DNA from: Paraburkholderia acidipaludis NBRC 101816
Lineage (GTDB): Bacteria > Pseudomonadota > Gammaproteobacteria > Burkholderiales > Burkholderiaceae
DNA length: 18,067 nucleotides
Assembly (NCBI RefSeq): GCF_000684975.1
Contig: NZ_BAXZ01000042.1
Span: forward strand, 1 to 18,067
Direction: 5' to 3'
Of this stretch, positions 1 to 7,641 are shown in pieces. Numbering within the stretch: position 1 is the first letter of the stretch; every line of letters begins with the position of its first letter. The notes under the pieces were generated by a model. The model saw only the letters and a list, made by a program, of their open reading frames with translations, had not been told where the DNA came from and did not search any database. A program made the translations under genes and the position numbers.

Positions 1-213
1 GGGAACTACAGCCCGAAGTGGCATACGGCCCAGCTCACGCTTGACTACGATCTGAGCGTGCGCACGTCGCTTTACCTGCAGGGCGCGTATCAGCACGTGC
101 AAAGCGCCAACACGGGTACGCAGTTCGACAATGCGCAGATCCTGGCTGCGGCGGGCCCGTCCTCGACCGTCAATCAGTTCGTCTACCGGATCGCGATGAT
201 TCACAAGTTCTGA
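1..213 (+). CDS. Gram-negative porin, C-terminal end (partial)
   Basis: Reading frame 1 is open from the window edge to the TGA at 211-213 and gives the last 70 residues of an outer-membrane porin. The piece has alternating beta-strand stretches (AQLTLDYDLSVRTSLYLQGAY and QFVYRIAMIHKF), a conserved Y-x-L-S-x-R-T-x-L-Y strand, and a terminal aromatic residue in HKF. That ending is the outer-membrane insertion signal typical of Burkholderiales trimeric general porins. Such porins let small hydrophilic solutes diffuse through the outer membrane. The start lies outside the window, so specificity and gene name cannot be judged. The gene is convergent with kup, with 168 bases between the two stops and no clear hairpin terminator by eye. 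Porin identity is likely; the subtype is unknown. Confidence 0.85.
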   Translation, partial: GNYSPKWHTAQLTLDYDLSVRTSLYLQGAYQHVQSANTGTQFDNAQILAAAGPSSTVNQFVYRIAMIHKF

Positions 214-381
214 TCGGCGGTGTCGACGCGGTCACGACTTTGCGGGCATGGCGGCACGCATGCTGAGGTATTTGACCGAGCGCTTGCGAAATCCATGCTT
301 CGATCAGCATTCCAAAGCATTCTCGGCAAGGCGTGATGGTCCGGAAAGACGCCGCAGCGCCTTGCAGTTGTCGCCTCACCC

Positions 382-2295
382 TTAGACCAGATCGAGCCGT
401 GCGCCCATCTCGACAACGCGATTGGGCGGCAGGCCCAGGTGTGCGGTCGCATCCAGCTCGTTCTTGCGCAACCGCGTGAACAGACTCAACAGGATATACC
501 GTAGCGGGCGCTGCTTCGTCTGGACTCCGAGCGACTCACGCCCCAGGTAGAACGTGGTCATCATCGCGTCATAGGCCGGACATCCCGCGCACTGCAACGC
601 CCGCTCGAGCAGTTGCGGCACATCCAGCATCTCCATGTACCCATAGCGACCGACGATCCGCACGAAACCCTGGTCGTGACGTTCCACCTTGAATCGATCG
701 GCAGAAGCCACGCGCGGGATCTCCTCCGTCAGCAAGGTCAACAGAACCACCTGCTCGTGGAGCACCTGGTTGTGCTTGAGATGATGCAGCAAGGTGATCG
801 GCACCGAGTCGCCCGCCGCCATCAGAAACACGCCTGTGCCGCTCACCCGGTGCGGGGGCGCGGCGGCAATGCTCGAGATGAACAGATCCAGCGGCAAGCC
901 CGAGTCCTTGCGAGCATGTTGCAAGGCTCGCAGCCCGAGAAGCCAGGACGTCGATATCAGGAACGTGACGCCGCCGATGGTAAGCGGCAGCCAGCCACCG
1001 TCCGCAAACTTCATGGCGTTCGCCCCGACGAACGCCAGGTCCACTATCATGAACACGCCGGCGACCAGCGCAATGCGCCAGAGCGGCCACATCAGACGCA
1101 CGCGTGCAAACGCGGCGAACAGCATCGTGGTAATTGCCATAGTCGTTGAGACGGCGATGCCGAAAGCAGACGCGAGGCTGTCCGAGGTACGGAACCCCAG
1201 CACCACGGCAATGGTACCGACCATCAGCACCCAGTTCAGACCCGGCAGATAAATCTGCCCGGCCGTGCTGGACGACGTGTGCTTGACCGTTACGCGGGGA
1301 GACAGGCCCAGTTGCGCAGCCTGCCGCGTCAAGGAGAATACCGCCGAAATCAATGCCTGCGACGCAACGATCGTGGCCAGCGTGGCCAACACCACCATCG
1401 GATACAGGCCCCATGAGGGCACGGTCGTATAGAACGGGCGGTCCGCCGCGCTGGGATCGCGCAGGAGCAACGCACCTTGCCCGAGGTAGTTGATGGTCAA
1501 GGCCGGCAACGCCATGCAATACCAGGCAAGACGAATCGGCCGCGCTCCGAAATGGCCCATATCGGCGTACAGCGCCTCGCCGCCGGTGAGACACAGCACC
1601 ACGGCACCCAGTGCAACAAAGCCCTTGAAGCCGTTATGAACGAAGAATGCGATTCCGTTGACCGGGTTGAACGCGGCCAGGATTGCCGGCGTTTGCGCGA
1701 GCGATATCAGCCCCAGGGCAAAGATCACAACGAACCAGACAGCCAGAATCGGACCGAACGCCACGCCTACGCGGCCGGACCCCAACGGCTGAACGGCAAA
1801 CAGCACGACCAGAATGACCACCGTGATCGGCACCGTGTAATGCGCAAACGCAGGCGTAGCCACCTCGACCCCTTCAATCGCGCTCAGCACCGAGATCGCG
1901 GGCGTGATAACCCCATCGCCATACAGCATGGCCGTCCCGAATATCGCCATGAATACCCAGCGCAGGGCGCCCTGCCGGGTCACGCGCCCGCTGCGCTCCC
2001 CTACCAGCAACGCCAGCAGTGCCAACAGCCCACCTTCGCCGTGATTGTCGGCCTGCATCAACACCAGCACGTACTTGATGCTGACCATCAGGATCAGCGA
2101 CCACAGGAACAGCGAGACGATGCCCGTCACGTTGGCGTGCGTCGGCGCCACCCCGAGCGCACCACCGAAAGATGCCTGTAAGGCGTAGAGCGGGCTGGTT
2201 CCCAGATCGCCAAATACGATGCCGAGAGCGGCGAGCGCTAACGCTGGCGTTCCACGGGTATTACCCTGAGCTTGTGAGGCGTGCGCGATGTTCAT
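382..2295 (-). CDS. kup: Kup-type low-affinity potassium transporter
   Basis: The product is a K+/H+ symporter of the KUP/HAK/KT family in the inner membrane, about 637 residues from the chosen start; the family is usually 620-640 residues. The N-terminal signature GIVFGDLGTSPLYALQ (residues 25-40) is diagnostic. It is followed by about twelve hydrophobic segments, with the motifs DNHGEGG, GDGVITPAISVLSAIEG and LTGGEALYADMGHFG, and then a hydrophilic cytosolic domain of about 170 residues containing the family segment RIVGRYGYMEMLDVP. The open frame extends 42 codons further (to 2421), but that extension is polar and unlike the family, so the ATG at 2293-2295 (MNIAHASQ) is preferred. The ribosome-binding site before it is weak. 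The gene is monocistronic, convergent with the porin and unrelated to the secretion genes further on. Identification is very secure. Confidence 0.96.
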   Translation of the reverse strand: MNIAHASQAQGNTRGTPALALAALGIVFGDLGTSPLYALQASFGGALGVAPTHANVTGIVSLFLWSLILMVSIKYVLVLMQADNHGEGGLLALLALLVGERSGRVTRQGALRWVFMAIFGTAMLYGDGVITPAISVLSAIEGVEVATPAFAHYTVPITVVILVVLFAVQPLGSGRVGVAFGPILAVWFVVIFALGLISLAQTPAILAAFNPVNGIAFFVHNGFKGFVALGAVVLCLTGGEALYADMGHFGARPIRLAWYCMALPALTINYLGQGALLLRDPSAADRPFYTTVPSWGLYPMVVLATLATIVASQALISAVFSLTRQAAQLGLSPRVTVKHTSSSTAGQIYLPGLNWVLMVGTIAVVLGFRTSDSLASAFGIAVSTTMAITTMLFAAFARVRLMWPLWRIALVAGVFMIVDLAFVGANAMKFADGGWLPLTIGGVTFLISTSWLLGLRALQHARKDSGLPLDLFISSIAAAPPHRVSGTGVFLMAAGDSVPITLLHHLKHNQVLHEQVVLLTLLTEEIPRVASADRFKVERHDQGFVRIVGRYGYMEMLDVPQLLERALQCAGCPAYDAMMTTFYLGRESLGVQTKQRPLRYILLSLFTRLRKNELDATAHLGLPPNRVVEMGARLDLV

Positions 2296-3024
2296 GGAAT
2301 TGTCGTATGGGTAGAGATGCCGGCTGGAGTCTGATCTGGAGTTGAATTGCGCTGGCCCATCCTCAACCGACAGGCAGAGTGGCGCTGCGCATTTCAACGT
2401 TAATCGTCGCCTCGTCAGCAACTGGTGGCGCCACAGGAATGCAAGGTAGATCGTGCATCGAAATCATCGTGATCCTTATACGCCAAAGAGGCTCACTCGT
2501 GCCATGGTAGGGCAAAGGATCGTGCAAACGCGGCATTTCCTGCGAAGTTGCGTTTCCCGGATCTGGTTGACGCTACTGGATTCTGCGATGATCAGCCCTT
2601 GGCCAGGTGGCATTCATCAAGCAGCAGAACAACACACATCGGCAGCAGGTGAACTCTTGTGCGGCATGGATCCAGGCGAGTTGCTTATGATCGTCGCATC
2701 TGTCGTTGGTTAATTCTGTTCGGCATTCGCAATGCTGCCGGGTATGAATGACGGTCTAACAAAGCTTCCCACCCGAATACATGACGTAGCTCGAGACGGC
2801 CGAAACGTAGATCATTGCCAGTACAGTCCACATCGCTTTATGCGACCAACACGCGCGCGCGAGAGACCAATATAGCTGTTGATGACGTACGCCACGGAGG
2901 TCCGGAAACAAAAACCGGCGCGGCCAGCACTACAGATATGAGGTAGACTGCGCCCCATTACCGATTATTTCCGCAGCTTACAGGGCTGGAGGGACGGCCT
3001 CGATCGTGAATCGATTAAAAAGCC
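2296..3024. other. Gap of about 730 bases upstream of kup and the dioxygenase gene
   Basis: This is the shared 5' region of two divergent genes (kup on -, dioxygenase on +). An 86-codon frame at 2453-2713 (+) has no convincing ribosome-binding site, no domain and an arginine/histidine-rich composition, so I do not call it. No tRNA, riboswitch or strong terminator was found by eye. Promoters for both flanking genes must lie here, but no -35/-10 pair stands out. Confidence 0.5.
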
Positions 3025-3990
3025 ATGTTTGAGAATCCACTCCCAGGTGTGCCAGCTGTCGAGTCACCGTTTTTCGACGCAATTTTCCGGAACTCGCAAG
3101 TCGATGAGCATACCTTATCGATTGCCAAGCAACTGCGGGAAGACGGGTTCGCCGTCATCGAGTTCCCGGACGATGAGTTCGACCGCATCGCCGACGAAAT
3201 CAGGCACGACCTGCACGGCCGATATGACTGGGAGCATTGGCGGGCCACAGGCTACGAAGCGGGCGACAGCCTGCGCCTGCAGGACGCATTCAAGTTCAAC
3301 GAAAATGTGCGTCGGATTGCAACGAATGCCAAGGTGATCAAGCTACTATCGGATGTCTTCCAGCGGCAGGCATGGCCATTTCAAACGTTGAATTTTCCGG
3401 TTGGCACGCAGCAGCACTTTCACACCGATTCAGTCCACTTCAGTTCGATGCCCGAGCGTTTCATGTGTGGCGTATGGACAGCGTTCGAGGACATCAGCCA
3501 GGACGCCGGGCCTCTCGTCTACTATCCGGGCAGCCATAAATGGCCAATCTATACCAACGAACATATCGCCGTTCGTGCCACGGACAAGGCAAAAACCGTT
3601 CATCAATACGGTGTCTTGTGGCGTAACCTCGTTGAGCAGGCGGGGATCGAACCACAACGCTTCACGCCGAGGAAAGGGCAAGCGTTAATCTGGCTCAGCA
3701 ATCTGCTGCATGGTGGAGACAAACAGTCCAACCCGAATGCAACGCGCTGGTCGCAGGTGACGCACTACTATTTCGAGGGGTGCTCGTATTACACGCCGCC
3801 GCATTCCGACCCGTTTCTCGGCAGGATCGCATTCCGCCAGATGACGAACATCTGCAGCGGCAAGCCGGTAGAGAATGCCTATTCTGGGGCGCCTGTTCCA
3901 CTAGCGTTCATCAGATCTGCTTCTGGATCCGCGTCGCTGATGGGGCGCGCCAAAACGTTGTTACACCCCATTAAGCGCTTCATCAGTTGA
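3025..3990 (+). CDS. Phytanoyl-CoA dioxygenase (PhyH) family Fe(II)/2-oxoglutarate oxygenase
   Basis: This 321-residue protein has the cupin-type facial triad of Fe(II)/2-oxoglutarate oxygenases. His133-x-Asp135 lies in QQHFHTDSVHFSS and the distal iron ligand is probably His229 in LLHGGD. Arg241 in NATRWSQVTHYYF is placed to bind the 2-oxoglutarate carboxylate. The segment GVWTAFEDISQDAGPLVYYPGSHKWP (149-174) is the classic PhyH core. The N-terminus (residues 26-62) contains a 'lreDGFaVIefpd' helix-strand seen in the family. Members hydroxylate or halogenate diverse small molecules, and the substrate here cannot be inferred because no biosynthetic neighbours are present. The ATG at 3025 is the first sensible start, but its ribosome-binding site is poor. 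It stands alone, convergent with the membrane-protein gene at 4141. Confidence 0.9.
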   Translation: MFENPLPGVPAVESPFFDAIFRNSQVDEHTLSIAKQLREDGFAVIEFPDDEFDRIADEIRHDLHGRYDWEHWRATGYEAGDSLRLQDAFKFNENVRRIATNAKVIKLLSDVFQRQAWPFQTLNFPVGTQQHFHTDSVHFSSMPERFMCGVWTAFEDISQDAGPLVYYPGSHKWPIYTNEHIAVRATDKAKTVHQYGVLWRNLVEQAGIEPQRFTPRKGQALIWLSNLLHGGDKQSNPNATRWSQVTHYYFEGCSYYTPPHSDPFLGRIAFRQMTNICSGKPVENAYSGAPVPLAFIRSASGSASLMGRAKTLLHPIKRFIS

Positions 3991-4140
3991 GCATGGATTT
4001 TTGCGGAATCGGCAACGGCAGGGGGGCGTGGTTTCCAACACGATTCAACGATATCGGCAGCCAACCGCCCAGAAATACCAAACCTCCACCACACCGCTGC
4101 TGCCAGCGCCGAAATGTGTCAATCCCGCTGTCGTGGTTCG

Positions 4141-4845
4141 CTATCCCTTGCCGCAATTCAAGACCGGCTTTGGATTCCTTGTCGGCGCAGGAAGACTAGT
4201 CATATGGACTGCGCCAGTGGAAGGCATCCAACAATAATTGTTTATGGTCGTACCTGCCGGCGTAGCAGGCGGTGACTTCTCATCGTGAGGTTTGATGAAA
4301 CGGTCAATCAACCCCTTGGCCGTCTCGACCGTTATTTCCTTGGCTCCGTCCAAGGTGGCCTTTTGTATCTCCTTCCTCAGGTCATCCGCCTCGGAGGCTG
4401 TGACGGCACCGGCCTTGACCAAACCGTCCAGCAGGCCAAGTAGTGCCTCGACAGGTGCAGCGGCTGTCAGTGCACGCTGATTCTCCACGAATCTTTCGAG
4501 GATCTGGCTACTATCAGGCTGGCTCGGCTGTGCGGTCGATTGATCGGCTGATTCAGTTTTCTGGGAAGAAAACCGGCTCAGCAACGCTGTCGCAAGATCA
4601 ATCTGCTTTTCCTCAAGCCGGATGCGCTCCGCCTGGAGATTTACGTCCACATCAAGCTTCTTCGTCCAGATGACGAGAAACATAGCGGGATATATAATCA
4701 GTGCAAAAGCGAACAACGCCAAAATCGTCTGATACACCCACTCGACCCTTCTTGTCTGGCGGGACGCGTTGAGTCTGTCAATTGCCGATGACAGGCTTTT
4801 AAGGAATTTCGCAAAACTCCGACGTTCGTTGGGTTCCAAAGACAT
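4141..4845 (-). CDS. Unrecognised single-pass membrane protein with coiled-coil region
   Basis: This 234-residue protein matches no family I recognise. A basic N-terminal stretch (1-34) precedes one strong transmembrane helix at about residues 39-60 (ILALFAFALIIYPAMFLVIW). A charged segment follows (about 62-95, QAERIRLEEKQIDLATALLSRF) that could form a short coiled coil. Next come a Ser/Gln-rich linker (95-115), a helical region (115-185), and a Pro/Asn-rich tail containing TTINNYCWMP. An N-in, C-out topology is likely from the positive N-terminus. The ATG at 4845 is supported by a good GAGGGGAG sequence about 4 bases upstream. It has no operon partner: AT-rich DNA lies upstream and the convergent oxygenase gene downstream. 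Function unknown. Confidence 0.75.
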   Translation of the reverse strand: MSLEPNERRSFAKFLKSLSSAIDRLNASRQTRRVEWVYQTILALFAFALIIYPAMFLVIWTKKLDVDVNLQAERIRLEEKQIDLATALLSRFSSQKTESADQSTAQPSQPDSSQILERFVENQRALTAAAPVEALLGLLDGLVKAGAVTASEADDLRKEIQKATLDGAKEITVETAKGLIDRFIKPHDEKSPPATPAGTTINNYCWMPSTGAVHMTSLPAPTRNPKPVLNCGKG

Positions 4846-5241
4846 GCTCCCCTCAAGTTTGTTTTCAAATTATCGGCCATGCGTCACCTGCGCCGATTTC
4901 AACGACGCAGATCTACGCCCCAATCATTTAATTTATATTTAAAATTAAATCAATACGAATCAGGCCACACCAGTTCAATGCCCGACTCCAATGGATACAT
5001 CCCGCATTGCAATCCGTCAAATGAAGGAATATATTCGACCTCGGGCAATACCAATGACCGAAGCCTGAGGCGGATTCAACCTGCAACACCTCCGCTGCTC
5101 ACGCAGATTCCAGGTGTTGCATCGACGGTTGAATCCGCCACCGTCGACAGGCATTCGCCGCCAAGTTCGCGGGCGCGGCCCTGTATCGGTTTCAGCCCGC
5201 CCTGATAGCGGCGGCGGTCGGCGCGTCTTTCGGTCGAGCAC
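4846..5241. other. AT-rich gap and left boundary of the T6SS block
   Basis: This stretch of about 395 bases has no gene I would call. Around 4925-4962 it is markedly AT-rich (runs such as tttatatttaaaattaaa), which could hold the promoter of the membrane-protein gene at 4141-4845. The compound inverted repeat at 5069-5147 lies in its middle. A plus-strand frame from 5133 to about 5390 gives a hydrophobic alanine-rich stretch (LYRFQPALIAAAVGASFG) that could be a relic of a membrane protein, but it has no start and runs into the zinc-finger gene. The minus-strand frame here (74 codons) looks non-coding. Confidence 0.45.
5069..5147. repeat. Compound inverted repeat (nested palindrome)
   Basis: Outer arms ggcggattcaacc (5069-5081) and ggttgaatccgcc (5127-5139) are perfect 13-base complements. 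Directly inside, tgcaacacct (5082-5091) pairs with aggtgttgca (5112-5121), leaving a 20-base loop and a 5-base bulge (tcgac, 5122-5126) on one side only. The right arm can instead form a second hairpin, tcgacggt (5122-5129) with accgtcga (5140-5147). The two structures are mutually exclusive. No U-tract follows, so a simple Rho-independent terminator is unlikely. It could be a remnant of insertion-sequence ends, a small palindromic element or a recombination site. Confidence 0.85.
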
Positions 5242-5610
5242 TCAACACCAATGCCCCTTCAGGACTGACACCGCCGACATTTCGAACCGGTGCCCCGCCG
5301 CGCAGACGAAGGGGTACTTTGCACGCTTGCTCTCGTACCGCCTGCCCATACATTGGCCACCTGCCGCGTGAGCGGCGTCGTGCAGACGCGTCATGATCTG
5401 CCCGGTCCAGCATTGCTCACAGACCAATGCGCCGCGCTGCCCGTGAAGGCGGCGCAAAAGACTCGCTCCGCGCTGGGAGGAAACGTGCTGGTTCGCGCAG
5501 CGGAAACGGTACTGGCTGAATGCGCCGGACCACTCCTCATCCAGCAGGGTAAATCCTTCGGCCGCAAGATAGACGCGAATCCTTGCAATACGATCACTTC
5601 CAATTGCCAT
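5242..5610 (-). CDS. Zinc-finger (treble-clef-like) protein next to PAAR, probably C-terminally truncated
   Basis: This 122-residue protein has two related zinc-binding units. The first has Cys38-x3-His42 (FRCANQH) and Cys64-x2-Cys67 (VCEQC). The second has Cys103-x3-His107 (FVCAAGH) and Cys122, the very last residue in KGHWC. The stop falls exactly where the second C-x2-C knuckle should be completed, so the gene looks cut or ended by rearrangement. The pattern resembles bacterial zinc-ribbon or treble-clef repeats of the form F-x-C-x2-GH...WC-x2-C. It starts 24 bases after the PAAR stop, so it is very probably co-transcribed with it. A near-identical N-terminal part recurs at 10217-10371. 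Its role is unknown; being tied to PAAR, it could be a spike-tip passenger or adaptor. The original family length cannot be told from here. Confidence 0.7.
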   Translation of the reverse strand: MAIGSDRIARIRVYLAAEGFTLLDEEWSGAFSQYRFRCANQHVSSQRGASLLRRLHGQRGALVCEQCWTGQIMTRLHDAAHAAGGQCMGRRYESKRAKYPFVCAAGHRFEMSAVSVLKGHWC

Positions 5611-5922
5611 ATGGGCAGCGCACGCTACAGGTTATCAGGCGTCGACCGACATCGACTGCTGCGAAGCAACGAGCTTCGGCGGCGGCTCGCACTTGCAGAT
5701 GCAAAGATCGTCGCTCAATGCTGCGTGCCGACCATCGGGCGCGGTCATCACCTGACGCGGACCATCGCACTTGATCTTGCCTGTCGTATTGCATGCCGGG
5801 CATTGCACGTCATCACCTTCGTGAGCCACATCGCGGCCCATCAACTGGATCGTCGTCGGCGCGGCAACTGCCGTGCCGTTCGCGGTGGTCTTGTCGCCGT
5901 TGAGTATTAGGTAACGTTGCAT
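5456..5922 (-). repeat. PAAR plus zinc-finger repeat, copy in module B
   Basis: This segment of about 467 bases matches 10217-10680, with more than nine bases in ten identical by visual alignment and one single-base gap inside the PAAR gene. Similarity begins at the PAAR start codon and ends abruptly inside the zinc-finger gene (aaaagactcgctccgcg). It forms the 3' homologous arm of the two T6SS modules. Confidence 0.85.
5635..5922 (-). CDS. PAAR-domain T6SS spike-tip protein
   Basis: This 95-residue small PAAR protein belongs to the type common in Burkholderia vgrG clusters: MQRYLILNGDKTTANGTAV, then GRDVAHEGDDVQCPACNTTGKIKCDGP and MTAPDGRHAALSDDLCICKCEPPPKLVASQ. PAAR proteins form a cone that caps the VgrG trimer and binds a metal near the tip. 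The Cys-x2-Cys (41-44) and Cys-x-Cys-x-Cys-like C-terminal cysteines (74, 76, 78 region) are conserved between both copies here. The ATG at 5922 is preferred over an in-frame ATG three codons upstream because the second copy shares only the former. This is the only intact PAAR gene in the window, so it would have to serve full-length VgrG A as well. It lies downstream of the effector-immunity pair and is followed by the zinc-finger gene. Confidence 0.9.
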   Translation of the reverse strand: MQRYLILNGDKTTANGTAVAAPTTIQLMGRDVAHEGDDVQCPACNTTGKIKCDGPRQVMTAPDGRHAALSDDLCICKCEPPPKLVASQQSMSVDA

Positions 5923-6022
5923 GGGTTCCATACCCGGAAAATGATCATGGACCGAGAATAATGTTCCATTTTAACTTGCCTGTACGAAAGTGATTGGTTC
6001 GCATACGAAGGAATCAAGCTTT

Positions 6023-6970
6023 TCATTTTCGCTCAGACGTCTCTTTCCCGTGCGCTCGCATCTGCCCCTCCAACCAATACTTGGGCAATTCCTTCATCAA
6101 CGGGCTATCCCACGTTAGCGGAACCCAGCTATTTCCACCGTCCTTCGAATTGATCAGTAATGGACCGGCATCAAGCGGCAACCTGCTATCAACGGCTGCG
6201 AGCCAAATCTCCTTGCTATCGGAAACATAGGCACTTGTCAGCTCAGAAATCGTTTCCGGCAGTCGAATCGTGGTCCACGCTTTTCCGTCTGAAGATCGAA
6301 GCAATGTATTTTCGGTCGAGCCAATTATCCACCAATGCCCTTCTGGCGACCATCCTAATTCCACGAGATAATCCGGATTACCAATATTCACCGAAGAATC
6401 AATACGGCACGCATCCTGTGCGATGGTTAGTATCCGATACGTCGTATCAGATGGGGCCGATCCGAACGACGTTACCAGGACGACAAGTGGACCATCCGAG
6501 TCGACAAATCGTAGGCTAGTATCTTTGAGCAGATCAACAACCTTCTGATCCGTCGCCCGCTCGCCGAATGAACGCAGAGGAATCTCACATCTCCTTCCAT
6601 CTCGAACCAAAGAGATCGACCTGCGTTGATTGTTTGCGATGATAGTCAAATGCCCGCCAACCGCGACGAGGTTGGGATTTTTTTCGTCGCGAATCAGAGT
6701 TCCGGAAGCCGAGTCGATCATCTTATCTCCAAGGTATATCACCCCTCGGTTACTCATATTAATTGGCGGCCAATATGCTCCAGCTTTATCTTCGACCTGA
6801 ATGATTTCACCGTTTTTTAGCTCAAACTTTACGAACGCACCATATTTTTGAAAAATCTTTAGCTGCCCCATATCGAGCTTCAATAGAGGATTGTCGGCGG
6901 ACGCAATTTGCCCGAAGCAGAGGAATGCCGTCGCTGCGAGCGACGCATAGATATTTTTAAGGCGTGGCAT
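6023..6970 (-). CDS. Exported protein with Asp-box (BNR-like) motifs, candidate immunity protein
   Basis: This 315-residue protein has a clear signal peptide (MPRLKNIYASLAATAFLCFGQIASA, cut predicted after residue 25) and no later membrane helix, so it is probably periplasmic. Two Asp-box motifs, S-S-D-G-K-A-W (226-232) and S-K-D-G-G-N-S-W (275-282), and repeated beta-strand blocks suggest a beta-propeller. Its ATG lies inside the 3' end of the upstream hydrolase gene (14-base overlap), with AAGGGG about 8 bases upstream, so the two are translationally coupled. A periplasmic partner directly downstream of a candidate peptidoglycan hydrolase in a vgrG cluster is the standard place for a T6SS immunity protein. 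I infer that role; it is not shown by sequence similarity. The region is visibly poorer in G and C than vgrG. Confidence 0.8.
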   Translation of the reverse strand: MPRLKNIYASLAATAFLCFGQIASADNPLLKLDMGQLKIFQKYGAFVKFELKNGEIIQVEDKAGAYWPPINMSNRGVIYLGDKMIDSASGTLIRDEKNPNLVAVGGHLTIIANNQRRSISLVRDGRRCEIPLRSFGERATDQKVVDLLKDTSLRFVDSDGPLVVLVTSFGSAPSDTTYRILTIAQDACRIDSSVNIGNPDYLVELGWSPEGHWWIIGSTENTLLRSSDGKAWTTIRLPETISELTSAYVSDSKEIWLAAVDSRLPLDAGPLLINSKDGGNSWVPLTWDSPLMKELPKYWLEGQMRAHGKETSERK

Positions 6971-7574
6971 CAGACAGCCCCTTCCCTACGGTAGAAAGCC
7001 AAAACCGGGAGCCGCCGATAGTGGTGCCATGAGTACCACTCGAGCCGGCGCGAAAATTGTCATAGGTATACGCGGCATTGGGGCCCGCACTTATGAAGTC
7101 CCTGATTGCATCAATCGACTCTTGCAAATCCGAGCATTCCGCCTTGTTCAAAGAGGCGTATCCGGGATCCGCAGATTTCACAAGCTTGGCCGCTGGGTGT
7201 GGCATAACCGATTGAAACTGGTTTGGGGCGTTACAGACCATGGTAAATGTCGTGGCCACATAATGGTTTGTTGGATAGCCTTTTCTATTCAACCGAAAGT
7301 AGAAGACGTTGATTAACGCCTCCTTCTCCTGCTTTCGATCACTTAGATCAGGTAGCGCCCCCGCCCCACTGGACTCAGCGTACAAAACCCGAGCAAAGTA
7401 ATTCAGATCGTCGCCCGAGAACGACAGAGCTGCCGTGCGTGCGGGGCTGTTGGCAATCGTGAAGGTGCTCGTCTTGTCGAACCACGACACTTGACATATT
7501 GATACCTCGATACCCTTCGTATCATGTTTAGGGGTAACTTTCCCCGATTTCGCCGGATTTGATGCGCCTGACAT
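6957..7574 (-). CDS. SleB-like cell-wall hydrolase, candidate T6SS effector
   Basis: The reading frame gives 205 residues from the ATG, or 210 from a TTG at 7589 that has a closer AAAGG sequence. Positions below count from the TTG. The core resembles SleB/Hydrolase_2 cell-wall hydrolases: FARVLYAESSG (65-75) with a putative catalytic Glu72, ALINVFYFRLNRKGYP (91-106) matching the 'vlNRv..g.fP' helix, NQF (124-126), and a C-terminal YTYDNFRAG...GGSRFW block resembling the family's 'tyFh...w...iGghvFy' end. The first 45 residues are polar and may bind VgrG. There is no signal peptide, as expected for T6SS delivery. It lies 67 bases after the vgrG fragment and overlaps the exported downstream gene by 14 bases. 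SleB-like fold is likely, peptidoglycan activity probable, effector role inferred from context. Confidence 0.72.
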   Translation of the reverse strand: MSGASNPAKSGKVTPKHDTKGIEVSICQVSWFDKTSTFTIANSPARTAALSFSGDDLNYFARVLYAESSGAGALPDLSDRKQEKEALINVFYFRLNRKGYPTNHYVATTFTMVCNAPNQFQSVMPHPAAKLVKSADPGYASLNKAECSDLQESIDAIRDFISAGPNAAYTYDNFRAGSSGTHGTTIGGSRFWLSTVGKGLSDATP

Positions 7575-7641
7575 AAGTGGTCGATCCAAGTACCTTTGGT
7601 TGTGGCAAAAATGCTGTTGATCGCGCTTGCGTTTTTGGAGC

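Noticed and set aside
1477..2181. Long plus-strand frame opposite kup (also 613-1149 and the frame at 569-1594 on the minus strand)
   Set aside because: These lie inside the secure kup gene, lack ribosome-binding sites, and are rich in His, Gln and Arg as shadow frames are.
2453..2713. 86-codon frame between kup and the dioxygenase gene
   Set aside because: No ribosome-binding site, no recognisable domain and a non-coding-like composition. It could only be kept if homologues were found.
5017..5241. 74-codon minus-strand frame directly after the zinc-finger stop
   Set aside because: Arg/Pro-rich, starts with GTG immediately after the stop, and runs through the inverted repeat. It looks non-coding.
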